A stretch of DNA of 19,846 nt from CAZEDK01 sp964511025 (GTDB lineage: Bacteria; Patescibacteriota; Gracilibacteria; UBA1369; GWF2-33-10), in the NCBI GenBank assembly GCA_964511025.1, contig CAZEDK010000033.1, forward strand, positions 1-19,846. Direction: 5' to 3'. The position numbers and the translations under genes were made by a program. Under the pieces are notes generated by a model. It worked only from the letters and a program-made list of their open reading frames with translations, was not told the origin of the DNA and did no database searches. Each line of letters opens with the position of its first letter. Position 1 is the first letter of the stretch. Below are positions 6,216 to 11,377 of this stretch, in pieces.

Positions 6216-7256
6216 ATGACAAAAATCCTTTTAATTCCAGGTGACGGTATCGGTCCAGAAGTTATAGATGTTGCGAAAAATGTTTTGGAAGCCATGAAAT
6301 TGGATATTGAGTTTAGTTATGCGGAGGCCGGATTTGAATGTTACAAAAAGCATGGAACATCTTTGCCTGATTCCACGATAGAAGCTTGTAAAAATGTGGA
6401 TGCAGTTCTTTTTGGGGCTGTAACAAGTCCTCCCCATATTGTTGGATACAAAAGTGCAATTTTGGGTTTGCGTAAATCTTTGGACCTATATGCAAATGTG
6501 AGGCCAATCAAATCTTTGGGTTTAGAAAGTATTTTTAAATCAGAAAAAAATATAGATATGCTAATTGTGAGGGAAAATACAGAAGATTTATATTCCGGAG
6601 TTGAGAGGATGGAAGGGCATGACAGGGCAATAACTGAGCGAATTATAACTAGAAAAGCAAGTGAGAGGATAATTAGGTATGCGTTTGAGTTGGGAGAAAA
6701 AAGGAAAAGTCCCAATGGGATCCCTTCGGGAGATAAAGAAAAAAGTAAGGTTACATTGGTTCACAAGGCAAATGTTATGAGAGCTACCTGTGGACTTTTT
6801 TTGGAAATCGGTCGAGAAATTGCAAAAGAATATCCAGATATTGAATTGGAAGAAGTGATTGTTGATGTCATGGCAATGAAACTTCTCAAAGATCCTGAGA
6901 ATTTTGATATTGTTGTAACTACAAATCTTTTTGGAGACATATTATCTGACGAAGCCTGTATGCTGGTTGGAGGTCTTGGAGTAGCGGCTTCAGGTAATAT
7001 TGGTAATAAATATGCTTTATTCGAACCTGTGCACGGATCAGCTCCAGATATCGCAGGACAAGGTATTGCGAATCCAATGGCTACATTGTTTGCAACAGTG
7101 ATGATGCTTGAGCATTTGAGAGATTTCAAGAGTGCAACAAAACTTCAATTAGCTCTTGAAGCTATGATAAAAAAAGAAATTTTAACTCAAGATTTGGGAG
7201 GCCAAGAAACTACAAAAAGTTTTGAAACAAATCTATTATTCAATCTCAACAACTAA
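6216..7256 (+). CDS. hicdh: Homoisocitrate dehydrogenase (beta-decarboxylating dehydrogenase family)
   Basis: An NAD-dependent enzyme that oxidises and decarboxylates homoisocitrate to 2-oxoadipate, which is then aminated to the LysX substrate. The 346 residues show the family signatures: IPGDGIGPEV (7-16), LDLYANVRPIK (89-99), IVRENTEDLY (117-126), HKANVM (183-188), the metal-binding TTNLFGDILSDEA (235-247), and EPVHGSAPDIAGQGIANP (270-287). The catalytic lysine falls in HKAN. Isopropylmalate and isocitrate dehydrogenases share these motifs; the lysine neighbours and overall likeness to Thermus homoisocitrate dehydrogenase favour this call. About 11 extra residues sit at 163-176, just before the VTLVHK strand, encoded partly by two adjacent palindromes. 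The last 21 bases overlap the convergent nitroreductase gene. It starts 5 bases after the toxin candidate. Confidence 0.85.
   Translation: MTKILLIPGDGIGPEVIDVAKNVLEAMKLDIEFSYAEAGFECYKKHGTSLPDSTIEACKNVDAVLFGAVTSPPHIVGYKSAILGLRKSLDLYANVRPIKSLGLESIFKSEKNIDMLIVRENTEDLYSGVERMEGHDRAITERIITRKASERIIRYAFELGEKRKSPNGIPSGDKEKSKVTLVHKANVMRATCGLFLEIGREIAKEYPDIELEEVIVDVMAMKLLKDPENFDIVVTTNLFGDILSDEACMLVGGLGVAASGNIGNKYALFEPVHGSAPDIAGQGIANPMATLFATVMMLEHLRDFKSATKLQLALEAMIKKEILTQDLGGQETTKSFETNLLFNLNN
6710..6731. repeat. Two back-to-back GC-rich palindromes inside the hicdh gene
   Basis: TCCCAATGGGA and TCCCTTCGGGA lie directly next to each other and encode residues 165-172 (SPNGIPSG) of the dehydrogenase. They coincide with an insertion relative to Thermus homoisocitrate dehydrogenase. 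They are noticeably more GC-rich than the surrounding gene, which suggests a small inserted palindromic element that kept the reading frame. Confidence 0.6.
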
Positions 7257-7868
7257 TTCATTTTTTGGGAATCTTACTTTCTTTGCGTTTGCAAGGTAGT
7301 CGGACTCTGAATGATAGCCAATAGCACAGCATACTACCGATTTTATGTCGTATTTATCTAGTTCTAAGATTTCGTCAAATTTATTTCGATCAAATCCTTC
7401 CATTGGACAAGTTTCGATTCCTTTTAGAGCACAGGCCGCGAGTAAAACACCTAGAGCAATATATATTTGATTTTCCATCCAAGCGGATATTTGCTCTTTT
7501 GATTGGTTTTTTAAGAATCCCAGTATCAAAGCTTTATAATCATCAAGTGTTGATAAATTTACCTTTCTTATTTCAGTAATATATTTCAAATATCTCTCAA
7601 CAAATTCTTCTTTCATTTCTTTTAACGAACACAGAACTATAAAATGCGATGCATCTGTAGTTTGAGGTTGGTTCCATGCGTTAGGTCTTAATTTTTCTCG
7701 TAATTGCTCATTTTTTACTACAACAAATTTCCACGGTTGAAGACCAAATGATGAAGGAGAAAGACGCAATGATTCTAAAATTTCTTCGAAATCTTTTTCA
7801 TCTAATTTTTTCTTTGCATCAAAACCTTTAACAGCATGTCGCCAATTTAATGCTTCTATTATGTTCAT
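7236..7868 (-). CDS. NAD(P)H-dependent nitroreductase family protein (NfsB-like)
   Basis: An FMN-dependent oxidoreductase of the nitroreductase superfamily; 210 residues is a normal length. The N-terminal RHAVKGFD is the family's phosphate-binding RxS/RxA-type motif. LSPSSFGLQPWKFVVV (36-51) contacts FMN, and the helix MENQIYIALGVLLAACALKGIETCPMEGFD followed by the VCCAIGY strand and a C-terminal VRFPKNELV tail is typical of NfsB/YfkO-type members. The physiological substrate cannot be read from sequence. Its 3' end overlaps the end of the homoisocitrate dehydrogenase gene by 21 bases in convergent orientation. Its upstream region was split by the insertion sequence, which begins about 40 bases before its ATG, so its native promoter may have been displaced. 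Confidence 0.88.
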   Translation of the reverse strand: MNIIEALNWRHAVKGFDAKKKLDEKDFEEILESLRLSPSSFGLQPWKFVVVKNEQLREKLRPNAWNQPQTTDASHFIVLCSLKEMKEEFVERYLKYITEIRKVNLSTLDDYKALILGFLKNQSKEQISAWMENQIYIALGVLLAACALKGIETCPMEGFDRNKFDEILELDKYDIKSVVCCAIGYHSESDYLANAKKVRFPKNELVVEIE

Positions 7869-7899
7869 AAAATTAATTTATCTATTGATAAGGTTATTA

Positions 7900-7907
7900 A
7901 AATTTTA
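7900..7907. repeat. Left copy of 8-bp target duplication (AAATTTTA)
   Basis: AAATTTTA directly precedes the left end of the insertion sequence and matches 9393-9400 directly after its right end. Eight bases is within the range of the transposase groups this element resembles. The AT-rich context raises the odds of a chance match, but both copies sit exactly at the element ends. Confidence 0.7.
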
Positions 7908-7908
7908 A

Positions 7909-7931
7909 TTAGTGTCAAACTTTTACCACAC
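7909..7931 (+). repeat. Left terminal inverted repeat of the insertion sequence
   Basis: Begins TTAGTGTCAAAC and ends ACCACAC. It pairs with the reverse complement of 9369-9391 with one offset indel pair. It contains the transposase stop codon (TGA, complement of 7915-7917). Confidence 0.85.
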
Positions 7932-9288
7932 AGGCAGAAATTTGATAAAATAAAGGATTTACAGGAGTTTGGAATTTGTAATTAAATTGTTGAGCAAAAA
8001 TGAATTTAATCATTTGTTTTGCACCTTGAGGAGACCAGATAGCACCTATGCGTTTTAATCTATAAGTAGCATGCCTAAACATTCTTTCTAATTTATTAGA
8101 AGTTCTGCCAATAAATATTCCATCTTCTAAATATTTATAAACATAAGTAAATAAATAAGGTATAGCTCTTCGTATGTTAGCTGCCAGAGATTTAAAAGAT
8201 TTTTCCTCTAGCTGATCTGAAATGAAATGAAGTAGTGATATGCGTTCCATAACAACTTTCTCCCAGCAATCTTTGATTAACCGCAAAGTGGATAATCTAA
8301 AATAAGTAATAGCTTTTAAATTATTAGAAAGAGCTTGTGCGTCTTCTTTGGAAAAGCCATAAGATCTAGCTTTTTGAATAATGTTATGCGTGAAATGAAA
8401 AAGGCATCTTTGCATACCGTCAATTAAATGTTTATTTTTATCAGGATTGTTTTTTGAAATAATTTCTCCTGTTATCGGATCAATTGTTTCTTTTACCTGA
8501 TCAATAAGTCTTTCATCCGTAAAAGATTCTTCAATGGCAGATTCGCCATCGCACATGACATTAGTTTGTTCTCTTAATCTTGCAGGAACAATATTTGCAA
8601 ATAAGTTACTATACGATTCTTCTAGAAATCCAAATGTAGCTTTCCATATTTTTTGATTTTTAAAAGTGAAACGAGCAACAGCTATTCTTAAAGTGTTTTT
8701 AATTACAGGTGCTTTAAATTTTTCCCTTGTATGAATTACCCATCCATCAAGCCACGCAATAATTGCATTATTTTGATAAAATCTTTTTAGAAATTTTGTG
8801 ATACTTAAAATATTAGGGAGGCTATTATCTATAGATCTCCAAATTAAATGCAATCTTTGATGAGATATTTTGCAAAATGGCATTAATAGATTTTGTGATT
8901 TTCTAAAAGATAAAACCGTTACGACATTACTAATCATGGTTTTTGCTGATTCTAATACTTTTTGTTTTGGATTTAGAAAAAATACAAGTTGACTCGTATT
9001 GCCTATATATTGTTTACCTTTTCTTATTTCAGCCCAGGGAATTTTAATTTCGCCAAATAACGTAAAAACTTTTCTAAAAGATTTATGCACTAATCTATTG
9101 CCAGGATTGTTTTCTGTCCATTGAGTTATCATTGCCTCTCCCCATTGCCACGCTAAATCATTCACTGTTTGATTAACAATTCCAGATAAAGCATAACCAA
9201 GCTGTTCTAATGGCTTTTTATTATTATCAGAAGTTTGTAATTCAATTTGCATTGATATTTGAATAGGTTTTGAAATATTATTTGTCAT
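7915..9288 (-). CDS. IS transposase, RNase H-like DDE type
   Basis: A 457-residue transposase that cuts and joins the element ends. FRKVFTLFGEIKIP (71-84) resembles the N-terminal KTLFGEV block of ISLre2/UPF0236 proteins. The helix around KISHQRLHLIWRSID (140-154) could be a helix-turn-helix. Catalytic acids are probably D181 in AWLDGWV, D247 in NVMCDGESA and E401 in GRTSNKLERMFRHATYRLK, with the typical trailing WSPQGAKQM (419-427). HFTHNI (298-303) before a helical insertion also fits this fold. It appears complete, with no internal stop. The ATG at 9286-9288 lies directly against a large hairpin that could limit translation from read-through transcripts. The family name is tentative. Confidence 0.85.
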   Translation of the reverse strand: MTNNISKPIQISMQIELQTSDNNKKPLEQLGYALSGIVNQTVNDLAWQWGEAMITQWTENNPGNRLVHKSFRKVFTLFGEIKIPWAEIRKGKQYIGNTSQLVFFLNPKQKVLESAKTMISNVVTVLSFRKSQNLLMPFCKISHQRLHLIWRSIDNSLPNILSITKFLKRFYQNNAIIAWLDGWVIHTREKFKAPVIKNTLRIAVARFTFKNQKIWKATFGFLEESYSNLFANIVPARLREQTNVMCDGESAIEESFTDERLIDQVKETIDPITGEIISKNNPDKNKHLIDGMQRCLFHFTHNIIQKARSYGFSKEDAQALSNNLKAITYFRLSTLRLIKDCWEKVVMERISLLHFISDQLEEKSFKSLAANIRRAIPYLFTYVYKYLEDGIFIGRTSNKLERMFRHATYRLKRIGAIWSPQGAKQMIKFIFAQQFNYKFQTPVNPLFYQISACVVKV

Positions 9289-9340
9289 GGCTTCATGGGT
9301 TAGGAGATATTTTCCATATCTTTCCTATGAAGCCTTTTTT
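9289..9340 (+). terminator. Nested hairpin with T-run at the transposase start
   Basis: GGCTTCAT (9289-9296) pairs with ATGAAGCC (9327-9334). An inner AGGA-GATAT / ATATC-TCCT type pairing extends the stem, and six T follow on the plus strand. In the plus direction it looks like an intrinsic terminator. In the minus (transposase) direction the same hairpin sits immediately before the start codon and could mask ribosome access on long transcripts. Confidence 0.65.
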
Positions 9341-9368
9341 ATTGATTTATATCAATATTTTTTTATCC

Positions 9369-9391
9369 GTGTGGTGAAAAGTTTACACTAA
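9369..9391 (-). repeat. Right terminal inverted repeat of the insertion sequence
   Basis: Reads GTGTGGTG...ACACTAA on the plus strand, the near-exact inverse of 7909-7931. Confidence 0.85.
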
Positions 9392-9392
9392 C

Positions 9393-9400
9393 AAATTTTA
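9393..9400. repeat. Right copy of 8-bp target duplication (AAATTTTA)
   Basis: Matches 7900-7907; see the left copy. Confidence 0.7.
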
Positions 9401-9424
9401 TGCCTTTTCATTCTGAAACGCAAA

Positions 9425-9433
9425 TGCTATAAC
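9425..9433 (+). promoter_or_regulatory. Extended -10 candidate before the small membrane protein gene
   Basis: TGCTATAAC is a TGn-extended -10 element 27 bases before the ATG at 9461. A GGTGGAG (9442-9448) that could serve as a distant Shine-Dalgarno lies 12 bases before the start. It lies outside the insertion sequence, so this gene probably kept its own promoter. Confidence 0.4.
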
Positions 9434-9460
9434 TTTTATTTGGTGGAGTTAATTTAACTT

Positions 9461-9847
9461 ATGGAATATAAAATTTTACAAAAAATATATCAACTTGGTC
9501 TCCCAAAGGTAGTACGTATTTTTTTGGGCATTCTGTTTATTTTACTTGCGATTGCCGGGATGATTCTTCCGGTCTTGCCTGGTTTTACTTTTCTTCTGAT
9601 AGCTCTTGCGCTACTTATTCCAGGCAAAAAAATAATCAAAATAATAAAAATAAGAAAAGGCTTAGTTCATCTTTATGAGAATTTCAGCGTCAAAAAATTA
9701 AAATATAAACTAATAGATTTCAAAACTCATCTAAAAGAGATGATTTTTACGAAATTGAAAAAAACTAAAACTAACAGGCGTGCCATCCGTAGCTTAAGCG
9801 AAGGATGGCGGAACGGACGGGACTCGAACCCGCGACCTCCACAGTGA
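9461..9847 (+). CDS. Small PGPGW-like membrane protein with a tail read through antisense tRNA
   Basis: A 128-residue open frame. Residues 18-54 form a two-segment membrane hairpin with the turn AGMILPVLPGFTFLLIALALL, matching the PGPGW-type small transmembrane family of unknown function (proline-glycine-rich turn between two helices). Residues 57-105 are basic and probably cytoplasmic. From about residue 108 the frame enters a palindrome, and from 116 it reads through the antisense strand of the tRNA-Asp gene. That yields the WRNGRDSNPRPPQ tail often seen in spurious frames over tRNA genes. The first in-frame stop really is inside the tRNA, so the protein either carries this extra tail or lost its original stop. 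Its divergent neighbour across the insertion sequence is the nitroreductase. Confidence 0.7.
   Translation: MEYKILQKIYQLGLPKVVRIFLGILFILLAIAGMILPVLPGFTFLLIALALLIPGKKIIKIIKIRKGLVHLYENFSVKKLKYKLIDFKTHLKEMIFTKLKKTKTNRRAIRSLSEGWRNGRDSNPRPPQ
9782..9809. repeat. REP-like palindrome abutting the tRNA-Asp 3' end
   Basis: GCCATCC (9782-9788) pairs with GGATGGC (9803-9809), and the loop holds the palindrome GCTTAAGC (9792-9799). On the minus strand it starts with the tRNA discriminator base and encoded CCA. The tRNA 3' end is therefore part of the stem, and a T-rich stretch follows further on. It may serve as the tRNA terminator or be a dispersed palindrome that landed beside the tRNA. Confidence 0.6.
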
Positions 9848-9882
9848 CAGTGTGGCGTTCTAACCAACTGAACTACCGCTCC
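9806..9882 (-). tRNA. trnD: tRNA-Asp (anticodon GTC), CCA encoded
   Basis: Read on the minus strand it folds as a canonical tRNA. The acceptor GGAGCGG pairs with CCGTTCC (one G-U), a normal D-arm follows, and the anticodon stem is CCACA/TGTGG with loop CTGTCAC giving anticodon GTC. The T-arm is GCGGG TTCGAGT CCCGT and the discriminator is G, followed by genomic CCA. It is preceded by an extended -10 element and by two damaged partial copies of itself. Confidence 0.96.
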
Positions 9883-9892
9883 ATTTATTGAA

Positions 9893-9898
9893 ATTATA
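9893..9898 (-). promoter_or_regulatory. Extended -10 promoter element of tRNA-Asp
   Basis: On the minus strand TGGTATAAT (TATAAT at 9898-9893) is a consensus extended -10 about 10 bases before the tRNA 5' end, predicting a leader of only a few bases. The same sequence is copied at 9987-9992 within the upstream repeat unit. No clear -35 is visible. Confidence 0.6.
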
Positions 9899-9904
9899 CC
9901 ATGG

Positions 9905-9976
9905 AGTGACAGTGTGGCGTTCCCCGCCCGAACGTACCGTTCGGTACGGGCGGGTAACCAACTGAACTACCGCTCC
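9905..9976 (-). pseudogene. Truncated tRNA-Asp copy 1 with palindromic insert
   Basis: On the minus strand this is an exact copy of the tRNA-Asp 5' half: acceptor strand, D-arm, 5' anticodon stem and loop with GTC, ending one base into the 3' anticodon stem. A 32-base palindrome (9923-9954) is inserted in the D-loop between GGTTA and GAAC. The T-arm and acceptor 3' strand are missing. It cannot be a functional tRNA. With the following spacer it forms one 94-bp unit (9905-9998). Confidence 0.88.
9923..9954. repeat. 32-bp GC-rich palindromic insert, copy 1
   Basis: The 7-bp outer stem CCCGCCC/GGGCGGG encloses a 6-bp inner stem GTACCG/CGGTAC with a TT loop and a GAAC bulge on one side. Compared with the intact tRNA it is a clean insertion without loss of bases. 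An identical copy lies at 10017-10048. Confidence 0.9.
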
Positions 9977-9986
9977 ATTTATTGAA

Positions 9987-9992
9987 ATTATA
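9987..9992 (-). promoter_or_regulatory. Duplicated extended -10 element in repeat unit 1
   Basis: Exact copy of the tRNA-Asp TGGTATAAT element, 94 bp upstream of the original. It would drive transcription into truncated tRNA copy 1. Confidence 0.5.
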
Positions 9993-9998
9993 CCATGG

Positions 9999-10070
9999 AG
10001 TGACAGTGTGGCGTTCCCCGCCCGAACGTACCGTTCGGTACGGGCGGGTAACCAACTGAACTACCGCTCC
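9999..10070 (-). pseudogene. Truncated tRNA-Asp copy 2 with palindromic insert
   Basis: Identical to copy 1: tRNA-Asp 5' half with the 32-base palindrome in its D-loop, lacking T-arm and 3' acceptor strand. It is the outermost copy and lies directly downstream (minus strand) of a complete -35/-10 promoter. Its upstream flank (from 10075) differs from the spacer between the other copies and is probably the original tRNA upstream region. Confidence 0.88.
10017..10048. repeat. 32-bp GC-rich palindromic insert, copy 2
   Basis: Same sequence as 9923-9954. Confidence 0.9.
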
Positions 10071-10084
10071 ATTTTCGCTAGCGC

Positions 10085-10113
10085 AATATAACGAAATATT
10101 TTTATATGTGCAA
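10085..10113 (-). promoter_or_regulatory. Promoter upstream of the tRNA-Asp array
   Basis: On the minus strand TTGCAC (10113-10108) and TATATT (10090-10085) are spaced by 17 bases, so transcription would start near 10078. That is just before the outermost truncated copy and would run through both damaged copies into the intact tRNA. Confidence 0.55.
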
Positions 10114-10225
10114 GCATTTCCAGTGAAATAACTTTCTAAAGCTTTATTCAAAATGCTAGAATATATATAGTTTCAAATATAATTATACAAGCATTAAACT
10201 TAATTTTCACAAATCACTGTATCCT

Positions 10226-11065
10226 TTGGTGGATAAAAATTTTGTTAAAAAATATTTTCCTACAAGACACGAAGATTCTCACAAAGGAGATAATGGAAGG
10301 GTCTGCATCATTGGGGGATCCGTTGATTATTATGGAGCTCCAATTTTTAGTGGACTTGGCGCTGTGTATAGTGGCGCGGATTTAGTCTATATCTTTGTAC
10401 CTGAATCTAATTTCGATTGCAGTAGAAGTTTTTATCCTGATTTTATTATAAGAAAATTCGAAGGCGACTATTTATCTGAAAAAAATTTAGACAAGATTGT
10501 AGAGCTTGCAAATACTTGCCACTGTGTTCTTATCGGTCCTGGTATAAGCGCAAATGAAACAGCTCTAAAATCTGCTCGTAAGCTTATACCAAAAATCAAA
10601 GTTTCTTGTATTATAGATGCAGATGCTTTGAAGATTGTTAATATGATCAAACTTCCTTATCAAACTTTGCTTACCCCTCATCAAGGTGAATTTGAAAAAC
10701 TGATAGGTCATGATTTTCCAGGCGACTTGACTGATAGAATTAATTTAATCAAAAAAGCTTCAGAAAACTTTGGATGCCAGATCCTTGTGAAGGGTGCTGT
10801 AGATATTATCAGTAAACCTGATGGACAATATATCATAAACAAAACAGGAAATGCCGGCATGACTGTTGGAGGCAGCGGGGATCTGCTTGCTGGTATGATT
10901 GCTGGCGTTAGTGCGCAAGGGGCGACACTTTTTGAGGCGGCATCAATTGCGACATTTTGTTTAGGAGTTAGTGCTGATCATCTATTTGCCCAAAAAGGAT
11001 ATGCTTACTCTGCGACAGATATTGCTTTGGAAATACCATACGCAATTCAGAGGGTGATAGGGTGA
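10226..11065 (+). CDS. nnrD: ADP/ATP-dependent NAD(P)HX dehydratase (YjeF C-terminal domain)
   Basis: A ribokinase-fold enzyme that repairs hydrated NADH and NADPH at the expense of ADP or ATP. The 279 residues cover only the dehydratase domain; the epimerase half (NnrE) usually fused to it is absent. Motifs are HKGDNGRVCIIGGS (19-32), LIGPGI (102-107), the LLTPHQGEFEKL loop (148-159), ILVKGAVDII, and the nucleotide-binding GNAGMTVGGSGDLLAGMIAG (208-227) with catalytic D219. The start may be TTG 10226 or GTG 10229; both give the same protein except one residue, and no Shine-Dalgarno is seen. Its last 19 bases overlap the end of an antisense antitoxin-like frame. Confidence 0.93.
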   Translation: MVDKNFVKKYFPTRHEDSHKGDNGRVCIIGGSVDYYGAPIFSGLGAVYSGADLVYIFVPESNFDCSRSFYPDFIIRKFEGDYLSEKNLDKIVELANTCHCVLIGPGISANETALKSARKLIPKIKVSCIIDADALKIVNMIKLPYQTLLTPHQGEFEKLIGHDFPGDLTDRINLIKKASENFGCQILVKGAVDIISKPDGQYIINKTGNAGMTVGGSGDLLAGMIAGVSAQGATLFEAASIATFCLGVSADHLFAQKGYAYSATDIALEIPYAIQRVIG

Positions 11066-11310
11066 ACATCTAAATCTGCAGGACTTTTATATTTAATAAG
11101 ATTTTTATGCTCTACAGATTCATTGAATGCCTCTAAAGTCTCATCGGTTGGAAATTTGATTGTTGACGGTTGAAAAGGGAGACCCCCATGATTAATCACC
11201 TCAATATAAAGCATGTTAATAACTACTTGCGGAGTTAATCCTTGAGCTGCAAGTATTTTTTCCGCTAATGCTTTACGACAATCTGGGATTGTGTATTGTA
11301 TCCTAGTTAT
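11047..11310 (-). pseudogene. Orphan RelB/DinJ-like antitoxin frame with ATA at the start position
   Basis: This frame fills most of the otherwise empty stretch 11066-11377. Translated on the minus strand it gives about 87 residues. It begins (I)TRIQYTIPDCRKALAEKI, continues LAAQGLTPQVVINMLYIEVI and NHGGLPFQPS, and ends in a charged C-terminus (…DLDVHPITL). This is the RelB/DinJ ribbon-helix-helix pattern: strand, helix A, GLTP turn, helix B, then HGGLPF. The position expected to be Met is ATA (11310-11308), and no ATG, GTG or TTG lies between the upstream in-frame stop (11322-11320) and the conserved core. No toxin gene follows; nnrD occupies that place antisense. It is either a relic that lost its start by an ATG to ATA change or a gene using a rare AUA/AUU start. 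Confidence 0.65.
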
Positions 11311-11377
11311 AAAAATAAATTACGAGTAAAACAAAGTAAATTTTAGCAAATACTGAATCAAATTGTCAAAATTTCAC

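Larger units (their letters stand above)
7908..9392 (-). mobile_element. Intact insertion sequence with DDE transposase
   Basis: A 1.5-kb element with one transposase gene. The terminal inverted repeats are about 23 bases each (7909-7931 and 9369-9391). Read inward, both begin TTAGTGT and end CCACAC; they differ only by a one-base shift around the central AAACTTTT. The transposase stop codon TGA lies within the left repeat. An 8-bp AAATTTTA duplication flanks the element. It inserted between the divergent nitroreductase and small membrane protein genes. Intact ends, target duplication and open frame point to a recent insertion. The family looks related to ISLre2/ISKra4-type elements, but I cannot fix it without comparison. 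Confidence 0.88.
9905..10074. repeat. Tandem 94-bp units derived from tRNA-Asp and its promoter
   Basis: Unit 1 (9905-9998) and unit 2 (from 9999, ending at about 10074 where the flank diverges) are identical where they overlap. Without the 32-bp insert, each unit equals bases 9843-9904, the tRNA 5' half plus its -10 region. The array thus arose by tandem duplication of that 62-bp stretch, with the insert present in the outer two copies and absent from the functional one. Confidence 0.9.

Noticed and set aside
6341..7129. Two long minus-strand frames opposite homoisocitrate dehydrogenase
   Set aside because: Antisense shadows; the plus strand carries the full set of family motifs.
9894..10151. 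85-residue minus-strand frame over the tRNA array
   Set aside because: It is simply the tRNA half-copies, palindromes and promoters read in one frame.
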